Of a stretch of 64,000 bases of DNA, positions 35,514-47,860 are shown piece after piece. Source of the stretch: Megaleporinus macrocephalus. Taxonomy: Eukaryota > Chordata > Actinopteri > Characiformes > Anostomidae. A program made the translations under genes and the position numbers. The notes beneath the pieces were generated by a model. That model was not told the DNA's origin, searched no databases, and saw nothing but the letters and a program-made list of their open reading frames with translations. The DNA is taken from contig CM038703.1 of NCBI GenBank assembly GCA_021613375.1, forward strand, positions 23,052,194 through 23,116,193, read 5' to 3'. Position 1 is the first letter of the stretch. Every line of letters starts with the position of its first letter.

Positions 35514-38475
35514 GTCGAGCGCTAGGTGGGGAGCATTCTTCAGCGTTTTAAACAAATGGACCCAGCCCTTTACTACAATGTCGGCGTCTATTGATAGCCT
35601 TCAGTTTATAGAAGCAGGCTCGGTAAAGGACGTCTTTGACGCGCGTTAGTGGTTGTGAAAGTTGCTTTAGTCGAGGCTGTGAGTGTTGTTGGTCAGTTAT
35701 AATGTCACCTCCAGATCGTTAGCTGTTCAGGCTACAGTAAACACAAGGGCTTTATTATGTTTGGCTGTGGTGAATGCAGAATGCGCTGAGTGGGCTAGAA
35801 CACTGCTGTGTTATTTCTGACAGGACTATGAATGACTGAATATTTACTGAATTTACTGGCCTGGCGTGCTGTGTATAACACATACGTTACACGGTTATTC
35901 TGCCTCTGGTGTATGCTATTGCATGTTTTACAACTACGAGGGGGATTTTAGACTGTGATTTCAATCCATATAACCGACTGTGTACTTAGAATGTTCTTAG
36001 AACGTACGTCACAGCTTTTTTAAAGGAGCAGTTTGTAAGATGATGTAATCAATATATGAGTTTTTGTAAAAAAAAAATAGACTAAAATTACCAAAAGAAG
36101 GTAAAAAAATATCCTTGATATGTCCAACATGACTATGTATCAGTTTGCTAAAATAGCTACTGAATTTAGCATGCCAACCAGCTATTCTCGGTCTGTAATA
36201 CCACTTTTACCCTAAGAGGTGATGATCAGTCTCTGTAGCATTAAATATTTCTGTAGAATTAACATTGGCATCACTTTTTCTAATGGTGAGTCTTGTGGTG
36301 AGTCAAGGGTGAAGTTTGATGCCGAACTGCAATGATTGTTCAGACTAGTAGGTTAATTTGGGGAGGGGTGAGGAAGGCAGATTTCACATATTGCTCCTTT
36401 AAGTCAACTTGAGTGAATAGAAGTCTATCCTTTACTTCAGGATAAGTGGAGCTATACAGAGGGCCTTTATACTGTGATGTCAGTGTAGAGTAGGATGTGG
36501 ACAACATATTTATGCTCTTTTATTGAATACAGCAGCAGGAAAGCACCCCTTCTCAGCACAGGGAGTACAAGTTCCGTACATGGTAGATAGCAAACCCACA
36601 CAAACTTTAGCCCACAACCCAGCACAAAATGATCAGGCACCTAATTTTTATGTGAAATGATTTTTGAATTCTGGGCTTTTACTTTTACTATTATTAAAAT
36701 AGTTAATCTATCTACGCAAGTGGTATCTTTTTAAAGTGGATATACAGGCAACATTCTTAAAGTGTACACTGCAAGGCAGCTAGTTTTTAGTCACAGAGAT
36801 ATTTAAAGACAGTGTGAGGGATTCCCATATTATAGTCGTTTACTCTTGCAACATGCTCTGTCACTCATGGCTACTCCTGACGTAAGTCTGCTGTTGGACC
36901 GAGGGCTGGAACATTGACAGTTTCAGTGGGGCTAGCAGCTAAGCATGTTCCACAACTTTCACTTCACCCCAGTAAAGATTCAAGTGATTAAGGTCAGATT
37001 TAATTCAACTATGAATGTTCTGCTTCCTCCCTCCCTCTGTCTGTCTATCTGTCCCTTCCTTTTTTCTCCCTCTTCTTCTCTTTGTCTTTCTGCTTTTCTG
37101 TCAACTCACATTCCACACATTCCACACATTGACGTGACCTCCGTAAGTGTTTTTTTCAGTCTTTATCTCTCTTGAAGTTCTTCCCGTATACTCTATCTTT
37201 ACTCATATCTGTCTCTCATAATATGGGGTTGATGAGCTTTTTGACATTTCTGCATTATTAAATGGTTAAGATAAACAAAGTCATTCAGATTGGTTCGAAG
37301 TCAAATGCTCAGAGAAACCTGCAGAGTCAGAATTGTTTGCAGTGGTGGTAGTAAGAACCACACGTCTGAAGCATGTAATGCTTTTATAAACTCCCATACA
37401 GAAAGTTACTACATTAAATGTTTACAAACACGCTCCCTGATATCTTACAGACAAAAAAAGTTCCTGTACAATGAACAATTTCACTTTAAACCACTCTGCA
37501 TCTCAACATCATTTAATATTATGCGTAGATTTTGAAAAGTCCCTTTAACCAGACTTGGCATGCCTGCTAACAGTGATAATGATAAGCAACTCTGATGGAC
37601 ACTGATAATCACAGAAAGCACTTGTAGATGATAATTGTCCCAGCATTCAATGCTATTTTTATCAAAGTCGTCGATTTAGGTCTTTAGAACTCCAAAATGA
37701 TCATTAGCTTGCTAACTAATGTGGTAGGCCCAAAAGATTTCAATGTTAACATTAAATCAAGAAGCTAATTACAAGACTGCCACGATGCTGTATTATATGT
37801 AATTATCATAATTTGAATAATAGATTATAGAATGGTTGGACTTGCCCTCTGTTCCTGATTAAGTGACTAAGAATCATTAAGTAACTTATTTCCTCACCTC
37901 TTTAGTTAGTACAACTTTAAGACTAATTTGTTCCCCACAATTACAAATGATGTTGCCCTAACAAGTCTTGAATTTTGGCTAAACTTAAATTACTAAGTCA
38001 CCTCAACTTATATTTTTGTAACCTTAAGCTAATATTTTAAGTTGACAGAACTAGATATATTATGTAAAGGTTACTCAAAATGTTATGTCTGTCTTGCCAA
38101 CTAAAGATTTCTTTGAAATGAGTTACTAAAAGATTTTAAGTTGGACTACCAAACTCAAAAGTGTTTGTTGTACAAGGCAACAGCAATACGCTAGTAAACT
38201 GAACTAAGTAAATTTACAACTCCTGAAACAAAGACAGAGCAATGTATTCAAGTATTTATTACAGCAAAATCACTTAGAATCTGCACTTTAACAAAAAATA
38301 AATAAATCACACATGATATTGATTTGATACAGTGGGAAAAAATAGAAAAGTTTTTAGGGCCTTAAAGCTGCTTAAGTCTCTATCAAATCATTACTGAAGG
38401 AACTTGTGGGGGTTTGTCAAGCTACAGTGCCAAGGCAGAACTTGCATTCCTGGAACACTGTAACAGCCTGGGCCT

Positions 38476-38730
38476 TCAGTAGGCAGTTTTTCCGTGACAA
38501 GGTTCGAAACAGGAGGCAGGAAGAGGTTTTAAATGTGTATCTCCATTGTTTGGGTTTTCAATGGTCAGCACATAAAGAAGTCTGAATAGTAGCAGAAAGG
38601 CAGTGGGAAAGTTAGCTAGTCCTTCCAGTGCAAGAATCTCTTTTACCTCAAAAGCAAAGTTTCCTGGAAGGTTTGTCTCTTCTTTGGCTTTGGATACATA
38701 CAGCGATTTTGATCTAATATGACAGAACAT
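38476..38730 (-). pseudogene. Relic ORF of a dispersed teleost repeat protein
   Basis: On the - strand the frame reads KEILALEGLANFPTAFLLLF and LLYVLTIENP before drifting. This resembles the C-terminal part of multi-copy uncharacterised proteins in fish genomes (pattern F-x-x-A-x-x-L-L-F-x-L-L-Y-x-L-x-x-x-Y/N-P). The match is from memory and partial. No start, no upstream domain. Confidence 0.3.
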
Positions 38731-39471
38731 ATATCTGGACAAGAAAAAAAAAATACAAGCATCATCACCCACCCTGTACTGTAGCATTGCTGTATACACT
38801 ACAACAAACTACACAGATGAGACCATGTTAGATTAAAAACTCTAATACCTGACATCTTTTATTTTTTGATTTAGTTTAATTGACTTAGTCTGTTCTATGG
38901 TTTTAAACGTTTTAGCATTATTTCCAAATAAACAAACAAAACTAAATAATCTTGCAACAATCTCAAATTAGAATTATTATTAGAATTAACTTAGACATTC
39001 TGCACATTCTGCAAATGTGTTCACATCCATCAATCTGAAGCAGTGCAGGTAAAAATACAAATAATCTATTAATAAATGGTTGCAGCTCAAGTTAAAAGGG
39101 ATTAACTTTTTAAAACATGATTCTGGCACTTTTACCACTAATTTGACTATCAAGCCAAGATTATTATTAGTATTATTAGTAGTATTATTTGATATGAAAC
39201 TTTCACATGTTTGGTGTGCAGATGAGGAAACAAACTGAACCTTTAGTAAGCAGAATGAAAGGGTTTCACCACCTAAAGATAGTTAGCTTTGGTAAATTCA
39301 TTTACTAGCTAACTTAGCTAAGAAAGCACACTAAGAGGCTCCCTAGCTATAGCTGAGCTAATTAGCTACTGACCCAAATAAAAAGAACACATGGCCATAA
39401 AACTGTTGCTAAATTGACAAATGTCAATTGCATATGAACTCTGAGAAGCAAAAACTGCATTTGTATGGCAC

Positions 39472-39555
39472 TAAACAAGAAAATTCTAACATCAGACTAG
39501 CTAGCTAAGACTTAAGTCTTAGCTAGCTAGTCTGATGTTAGAATTTTCTTGTTTA
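39472..39555. repeat. 84-bp perfect palindrome, no spacer
   Basis: Arms 39472-39513 and 39514-39555 are exact reverse complements, checked base by base, with the axis inside GACTTAAGTC. Complementarity stops abruptly on both sides (C at 39471 against T at 39556). Around it are further TAGCTAGCTA motifs (39.29-39.37 kb and 40.30 kb). Confidence 0.95.
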
Positions 39556-42500
39556 TATCACTTAGAGAGTTTCAAACGTGTACAAATGTGATTTAAAATG
39601 TTGATTCAATGCCATTTGGTTTACATTCACTTTTCTTCTGGTTAGGACTATTAAAAGAGTTATGGAAGGATCAAATATTTTATTAATGTGCTTTGATTTT
39701 TATTAGGTAGGGTAGTCCCCCTGTCTCCCTCTAGCTCGTTGGGTGTTTTGTTTGTTGTTTTGGCCTTTTCTCACTGCCCAACGGATTTACAAACGATACA
39801 GATGTCTACCCTCGCTTTCCTTTAACAGTCTTTAACAGCTTTAATGGAAACAGGTCAATAAAAGAGCAGGTGTAGTTAAAACATTGCCACTACAGCAAGT
39901 AAACATCTGCTTGATGTAAACTTGGCTGAGCTACTTTGAGCCTAATAGTTTTGCACTGCACAGGCTGCTATTACCTACCTTGTACCTGCACTCATTGTTC
40001 TGGGAAAGGTATGCCACCAGAATATCTGCTCGGTGGTGGTCCTGTGGTGTCCTCTTTCCACTGAAGATAGAAATACAGAGGGACTGATAAATTGTGCATT
40101 AACAGATGGGCTTAGTAAACAAACAAAATGCAACTATATAATTGATGTTTCTTGTAAAGTGGCCAGTCTTTATATTTGAACATACATCAGCACACATGAA
40201 TTTATGATCTAATATTAAAAGTAAATGATTGTATATACAGAGTAATGTTTCAGGCAATTCAAGAAACAAGGTCTGTTCTCTGACTTAGCAACTTAGTAAG
40301 CTAGCTAATGAAGTAAAGGCTCTGACCTCTGAATGTAAGTTTTCTATACTTTGGTCATTCTGTTCCTCACAGACAGCCAAAAAAGTTGTGCAGTTCCATG
40401 CATTTGTATGCACCTTGTTGAAGTATCTACTTTTTTACTTGTGCACCTTTTAAGTCCCTGCTCTGTGCTTTTTATGCTTTTGCCACTTTGCACTCTTAAC
40501 TAAAGTAATGTTTTCACGGTGGTTGTTGTTACGTTTTATTCTGACTGAGGCGCTATTACCATGTTTGGCTGATAATCATGCACTAAAGATACAATGTGCC
40601 AGTGAACACTTCAATATTAGTATGCTCTGTTAACTTTCTCAGCAGCCCACACAAAGAGCGGACCACCGGGAATTGTGCCGCTATTCCCCATGGCCAGTCC
40701 ATCCATGTCTGTAATCTTTGTAACTTTTATTTTATCTTTGTTGTGCCATTAAATAAAACGTGTCATGTGTGTATACAGACATTCATTTTAACACATTTTC
40801 CTATATACTATATATGAAATTATAAAACAAGCATCATTATACTTGAACGAAACTTGAATAAGTCATTGTGACACACATGACAAATATCTGGAGCCCAAAA
40901 TTGTAAAAGTTTGAAAACATTTAATGAAATGAAATGAATAAATAAAATGAAAGTGAAATAATGCTAAATGCTAAAAAATAACCCTGAATAATGTTTAAAG
41001 GACCTATATCCCACATATCTAGTGTTTTGCAATTTTATCTCATTACTGCAACACACTTATAGTCCATAAGATCTCTTCGTTACTGATAATGAGGACCCTT
41101 ATGGATCCTAGAATAAAGGAGTTTGCAGCTTTTGACTGCCGGAACAACAAAGATGCATGTAGTGGTTCTGTTTGTACCTGTTGCGCAGCCCTTCCAGACA
41201 GCAAGGTGCTTTACTTCATTTGAAAAAATGAAAAGGCACAGAGCAAAGAAATGCGCATGTAGCTAACAATGCCTAAGAGCTAATGCTGCCAGGTAGCATG
41301 ACATGCTGATTGACACATTTCATTGCTAGCCATATTAGCCTTGTTTGCCTGCATTATCCTATGTAAGATGTTTCTGATGATGGTTGGCATTGCAGTAACT
41401 GGAAACAACATGGTCCAGAAACTGTTTAAACATAGAGAAAGCATTTCTAAACAGTTTCTATTTTTAGGATGCCGAGAGAGGAATAGAAAGAGGGAGAATG
41501 TCCTTAGGAATGCCTAGACAATAGTTTCTGTTGGCATAAGATATGGAGCCAAGTATCGTGGGGAATGCCACTGCTAACGGTTTCTCAATTCAACACACCT
41601 GAGGAATGAGATAGAGAGAAAATGAGAAGGAGGAAATATCCAGGCATGTGGTTTTCGCTGTTTCACTCTGAACTGGTTAGTGTCGGAAACGACTGCTCGC
41701 ACTGCTGCATACCTGGGGGACACCCTGTCCTGTGCAGGTTCCGAAACTACTCACACAGTCATGTGAGCGCTTATGTACACAAACTGGTATCACTCAGCTG
41801 CACTAAAATTTAATGAAATCCTCTGCATATTAGCATTAGCACTTTAGCATATACACATGCACACATGTGTTTGTTATACCATAAAAGCATTAGTGACGTC
41901 AGGTACTGTTGTTGGATGATTAGTTCTGAATCACAAATGGCACTCCAACTCACCCCAAAGGTACTGGATGGTCTCCTTCTGGCCACCCCAGTTATATAAA
42001 GTGAGACAGCTATCATCATTAAAACGGTCATGAAGATATTTTTTGTGCCATCAGGGCAGTCACTGAGAGTTGATTGATGATGCATGTGATAATCAACTTG
42101 TCATTGCTTTGATGGGCTACTTTGCTGATCAAACAGAAGAGTGAATGAAGATCAACATGTCAGTGTTAACCCTGGTAATTTTACCTAAAAAGGCAAATAA
42201 TATTAAACTAATGTTTCTTTATGTGTCTTAATGTCAAAGTTTTGATTAAACGATTCTTTTTCTGGAGAAGTGCTGTTAGTGCTCTACGCAGTTACTAAGA
42301 ATGTGTAGAAGAATGTTAGCTGTTGTTTCATTTCAATTTGTCCAAGTAGTTTGCCACCCCTCTAAAAATACTGGCCTCTCCATTGTAAAGTTTCTGGTTA
42401 TGCGCTTGGCTGCATCACTCCAGAGCACAGTTCCACTGCTTCCTAGATCAGCACTGGAGAGAATTATAGCTTTATATCCTTGTATTCTATTCTATTCTAC

Positions 42501-43388
42501 CTGAACCTTGGCACTGGGTATGGTGGTTTAGGACCCATATGCAGCTGCTTGAAAGCATCACAGTGTAGTGGCAATGCTTTTCTAAGGAGACAAGCTGTGT
42601 ATAAACAAATGCCTGTGTCAGCAGTAAGTACACCTTAAAGTAGCTGAATTAACTAATTAGAAGGGGTGTCTGGATGGTTTGGACAAGTTCTAAGTAACTG
42701 TTTTAGATTCATACATTGTTCGCATCCAGAAGACAATGGAAGAAAAGGCATTTTTACTCCTTGTGGCATGTGAGAAACTGAGGTATGGGGAATTGCAAAC
42801 TTCCACTGTAGCGTCATTGAGAATGCCTCACTGGTAGCAGTGAACAAAAGGAGGTGCTATGAGCAGTTCCCTGACCGTGTCTACCTTCACCGCTCTGCAT
42901 GAAACGTATAATCTGCATGTGTTTTGTACAATACTGCTGATAAACATTGAATCCAAAGTCACGTGAAAGAGAGAAAGCAGCAGAAAGGAAATGTCCAGGG
43001 ATTTGGCTTCTGCAGTGCGAGGAGATACTAATGTGGAACTTTGTTCTTACTAAACGGTGATATATTACCATAGAGCAAAAAGAACATGACTCTGTCATGC
43101 TGTTAATACGTAATCATTCTGTCTCTGTCTCCCTCTCTCACCCTCTCTCTCTTTCTCTCGAAAGCATTAAGAATGAGAGTAGAGGGAGAGAAACAGCCTG
43201 TCTGACTGGTAGAGTAGGTTGCCTCATAGAGACATGAATACAGTACAGTATTCAGGTAACCTTGTGTGTGTGCATGTTTTTGTGTTTCATTAGTTTGTTT
43301 TCATGTGCATACCCTGCAGGAATGCAGTGCATATGTTGCAGAGAGTCAAATACTTGTATGATGTCTTTCCAAAATGCATGAACCAAAT

Positions 43389-43418
43389 AGAGAGCACGAG
43401 AGAGAGAGAGAGCGAGAG

Positions 43419-43452
<34 letters not shown>

Positions 43453-43504
43453 TTTTGGCACAAGCAGGTAATACTTTTAAGTTTAAATGCCACTATCACT
43501 AAGA

Positions 43505-43536
<32 letters not shown>
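43389..43536. repeat. (GA)n and (CA)n microsatellites
   Basis: (GA)n with GC breaks at 43389-43450 and (CA)n at 43504-43536, separated by about 50 bases of unique sequence. Confidence 0.95.
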
Positions 43537-43639
43537 TTATGAAAGAGCTCCATAGATTTCTCTAGATTTTTGTATTAATGTAGTCACATAGTACTACATC
43601 TACTCCAGTGCTTAATTTGTAAAACATCAGGTAATGGAA

Positions 43640-43900
43640 CACTAAAGGTGGGCTGATCCAGCAAGTGGCAGTGAGGGAAAAGGTCCTGGAACGCATAGGC
43701 ACAACAGTGCTTCAAGTTTCCATCTAACATAGTAGCACCTTAACCTTAACCTAACTCTAACCTTAACCTTTTCACTGACCTCAAAATTGAATGGTTTACA
43801 TTGTGGAGACCAGCTTGTGTGAAAGGTCCCTGCAGCAAAGATATAAAAGCAGGTTTTGGTCCCCACAAGGTAACATAAATCTGCTATGCACACACATACA
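43640..43900 (-). repeat. GTTAGGG/CCCCACA dispersed repeat, copy 1
   Basis: Contains CTTAACCTTAACCTAACTC, then GGTTTTGGTCCCCACAAGGT. Copies 2 and 3 at 51655-51860 and 62040-62242 show the same parts in the other orientation. The telomere-like hexamers belong to this repeat and do not mark a chromosome end. Confidence 0.6.
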
Positions 43901-43950
43901 CAAACCTCATAGACTTGTACCTATTGTATACAGATGTAGGGGTGTACAGT

Positions 43951-44195
43951 ATATCGTCGCTGTCCAATGAAAAAAATGTATCTCCATTTTTGAGTTTTCC
44001 ATATCGTTTCATGTAGCCAATGGTTGTTTACATTGTTCGAAAATTTCATGATGAATGGACCAATAGAAGTGCTCTAAATAGCTTGGAAATAATTGTAGTT
44101 CCATTGACTTACATTGAAAGTAAAGTATGTTTTTGTTCTCTCCTGTAAAGTTGCAATATTGGAGATACTTGTTTCTCATTGGACAGCGACAATAT
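43951..44195. mobile_element. Inverted-repeat element copy 2 (TCGCTGTCCAATGA family), best preserved
   Basis: Left TCGTCGCTGTCCAATGA and right TCATTGGACAGCGACA are inverted repeats. Inside are GTTTACATTGTTCGAAAATT and a GGAGATACTTGTTTCTCATTG block. The last block recurs in copy 4 at 56860-57035, defining one family. No ORF of note. Confidence 0.65.
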
Positions 44196-44728
44196 GTATT
44201 GTGTATAGTTATGAGTACATAAACCACTTTTCACCTGTTTTAACAATATATAAAAAATCCATAACAAACAGTTTACAGATAGCACAAACCCATGCGGTTT
44301 CAGACAAGTATATTAAATACTGTATGATTGTCCTGTGTAACTACACTGTTTAAAATAATTAGTAGGAAACTAGCACATTATAAAAAAGATTAGATTACTC
44401 CTACTGTACTGTAAAATGGTGAACATGTATGGTGAATAAGGCAGAGCTCAGTTCTAGACTGCTCCTCATCGCAGAGTGTTAGGATATGTTAATGACCTAC
44501 AGATGGCGCTCTCGTTCTCTCTCTTTCCCCTACAAATGTAGTTCACATCTGTTGCCCTGCATTCCCCCAGATTGTTATCACAGTCGCTGTGTGTATGTGT
44601 TTGTGTGTGCGTGTTTGCGTGTGTGTTATCTACAAGGCTGCTGTGATGAGATGAAAGAAGGCATAGGGACTGTGCAGTGAAATGGTGTGGAACAACTATA
44701 TAATCAAATGTACCACAAGACTGGATAA

Positions 44729-44730
<2 letters not shown>

Positions 44731-44774
<44 letters not shown>

Positions 44775-44779
44775 GTCTT

Positions 44780-44824
<45 letters not shown>

Positions 44825-44840
44825 CTCGCTCTCTCTCTCT
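44731..44840. repeat. (CT)n microsatellite
   Basis: About 110 bp of CT dinucleotides with a short GTCTGTCTTG break and a few CG units. Confidence 0.97.
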
Positions 44841-45929
44841 GTACTGGTTTTAATGTTTTCCAGATGTTGCCCCCTCTTGTTCTCCCCCCAGGAGAGCGAT
44901 TCACACAGTTTTCTACTCTGCGTCTATCTAAAGCTGGAGCGTTCGCTGAAGTGTTGTGGGTACTTTAACATTTCAGTGAGAGTGAAAAGAGTAGAAAATG
45001 CACTCACTCTATAGTGCACTGTCTTCATTCAGATGTGTACACTGGTTCCACATGAATGAAGTGCTGTCTTCTTCTTTTACTTATGTGGAAATGATGCACT
45101 CGTTTAAAATCAAGTCCAGCTTTGAAATTAGTTCTTATTCTTATTTTTTAAAGTGGTGTTCTGAGATCATTTATCTACATTTAAACACATTTCACTTTTA
45201 AATCACTTCAAATCACTTTAAACTATTGTTTTAAAAAAGATTTATAATGCAAATGTTATGGTCAGTTTAAATAAATAAATTAAATGTAATCAACACAAAG
45301 GCATTAATTGAGATAGTAATAAGTTAAATATATTTATTTTCTGTTGGGTTGTGAGCGTTCCAAACCTTAATCTCTAAATTTGTAACAGACACGGACATAT
45401 ATACATTTTACTTTACAGATGTCACAGTTTTTCCTCTGTTATTGTTAACAGAGCTACTGTTACTGTTAGGGAATCTTCCTTGGGTTTTCTGAAAGGCCCC
45501 GTGTAAACTGTACTTTAAATAATAATAATTATTATTAATTAATATAAAAGCAGTTTCCATTTCTAACAGCTGAGTAATACTTGGTTGGACAATGGTTCAT
45601 GTCTATTTTTGTCCATCCTTTGTAAATTAAAATGTGATTGGTTGATTTCACAGTCACTTCATTTTGGTAGTGTAGGGTTTCTTCAGGACGCCATGCTCTG
45701 CACATTTCTTCACACATCTGATGCAGCCTTAACACAAAAAAGTGCATAATGGGATCACCAGGACTGGGACTGGAAACTGTTGGCCTGTGGTGTCCAGTCT
45801 TATCCACAAAAGCACTGACCACAACCAAAGGTGTCAAAAGATTCATTACTCAGGTAGAAGTATAGATACTAGGGTTTAAAATACTTCTGTAGAAGTTGAA
45901 GTATCAGCTCAAGCTTTTTTTTCTCAAGT

Positions 45930-47170
45930 AAAAGTGTAAAAGCACTGCTTTCAAAACTACTGTAATGTAAAAAAAAGTGTAAAAGCACTGCTTTCAAAAC
46001 TACTGTAATGTAAAAAAAGTGTAAAAGCACTGCTTTCAAAACTACTGTAATGTAAAAAATAAAGTGTAAAAGCACTGCTTTCAAAACTACTGTAATGTAA
46101 AAAAAAGTGTGAAAGCACTGCTTTCAAAACTACTGTAATGTAAAAAATAAAGTGTAAAAGCACTGCTTTCAAAACTACTGTAATGTAAAAAATAAAGTGT
46201 AAAAGCACTGCTTTCAAAACTACTGTAATGTAAAAAATAAAGTGTAAAAGCACTGCTTTCAAAACTACTGTAATGTAAAAAAAAGTGTGAAAGCACTGCT
46301 TTCAAAACTACTGTAATGTAAAAAAAAGTGTAAAAGCACTGCTTTCAAAACTACTGTAATGTAAAAAAAAGTGTAAAAGCACTGCTTTCAAAACTACTGT
46401 AATGTAAAAAAAGTGTAAAAGCACTGCTTTCAAAACTACTGTAATGTAAAAAAAGTGTAAAAGCACTGCTTTCAAAACTACTGTAATGTAAAAAATAAAG
46501 TGTAAAAGCACTGCTTTCAAAACTACTGTAATGTAAAAAAAAGTGTGAAAGCGCTGCTTTCAAAACTACTGTAATGTAAAAAATAAAGTGTAAAAGCACT
46601 GCTTTCAAAACTACTGTAATGTAAAAAAAAGTGTAAAAGCACTGCTTTCAAAACTACTGTAATGTAAAAAAAAAAGTGTAAAAGCACTGCTTTCAAAACT
46701 ACTGTAATGTAAAAAAAAGTGTAAAAGCACTGCTTTCAAAACTACTGTAATGTAAAAAATAAAGTGTAAAAGCACTGCTTTCAAAACTACTGTAATGTAA
46801 AAAAAGTGTGAAAGCACTGCTTTCAAAACTACTGTAATGTAAAAAATAAAGTGTAAAAGCACTGCTTTCAAAACTACTGTAATGTAAAAAAGTGTAAAAG
46901 CACTGCTTTCAAAACTACTGTAATGTAAAAAATAAAGTGTAAAAGCACTGCTTTCAAAACTACTGTAATGTAAAAAATAAAGTGTAAAAGCACTGCTTTC
47001 AAAACTACTGTAATGTAAAAAATAAAGTGTAAAAGCACTGCTTTCAAAACTACTGTAATGTAAAAAAAGTGTAAAAGCACTGCTTTCAAAACTACTGTAA
47101 TGTAAAAAAAGTGTAAAATCACTGCTTTCAAAACTACTGTAATGTAAAAAAAAGTGCAAAAGCACTGTTT
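45930..47170. repeat. Minisatellite I, about 28 copies of a 42-46 bp unit
   Basis: Every unit carries CACTGCTTTCAAAACTACTG followed by TAATGT and a poly-A stretch. I counted 28 full copies and a broken 29th. Units differ almost only in the linker: short (A)6-9 or AAAAAATAAA. The first unit is continuous with flanking CTCAAGTAAAAGTGT, which looks like part of a dispersed fish repeat (TACTCAAGTAAAAGT type), so the array probably grew from inside it. Frames across it encode meaningless repeats. Confidence 0.97.
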
Positions 47171-47815
47171 TCTGATGGGAGCAGTGCGTAGAGTGTAAGC
47201 ATGTGTGTGTGTGTGTATGTGTATGTGGTCTGATGGGAGCAGTGTGTAGAGTTTAAGTGTGTGTATGTGGTCTGACGGGAGCAGTGTGTAGAGTTTAAGT
47301 GTGTGTATGTGATCTGATGGGAGCAGTGTGTAGAGTTTAAGTGTGTGTATGTGGTCTGATGGGAGCAGTGCGTAGAGTGTAAGCGTGTGTGTGTTTGTAT
47401 GTGGTCTGACGGGAGCAGTGTGTAGAGTTTAAGTGTGTGTATGTGATCTGATGGGAGCAGTGTGTAGAGTATAAGTGTGTGTATGTGATCTGATGGGAGC
47501 AGTGTGTAGAGTATAAGTGTGTGTATGTGGTCTGCTGGGAGCAGTGTGTAGAGTGTAAGTGTGTGTATGTGGTCTGCTGGGAACAGTGTGTAGAGTGTAA
47601 GTGTGTGTATGTGGTCAGCTGGGAGCAGTGTGTAGAGTTTAAGTGTGTGTGTGTATGTGGTCTGCTAGGAGCAGTGTGTCGAGTTTTGAGTGTATGTGTA
47701 TGTGGTCTGCTGGGAGCAGTGTGTATAGTTTAAGTGTGTCTATGTGGTCTGATTGTAGCAGTGTGTATAGTTTAAGTGTGTCTATGTGGTCCGATTGTAG
47801 CAGTGTGTAGAGTTT

Positions 47816-47860
<45 letters not shown>

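Larger units (their letters stand above)
35520..45830. other. Gene-poor interval, prr15 to minisatellites
   Basis: No exon set with family similarity found on either strand. Contents listed separately: transposon ORF relic near 38.5 kb, palindrome at 39.5 kb, microsatellites and inverted-repeat elements. An ACCACTGAAGA-type worn repeat (landmark GGTGGTGGTCCTGTGGTGTCC) is seen near 40.02-40.12 kb. Confidence 0.5.

Noticed and set aside
45869..47165. Long - strand frames reading KAVLLHF...YITVVL repeats
   Set aside because: They are translations of minisatellite I; frames shift with linker length and no start or gene context exists.
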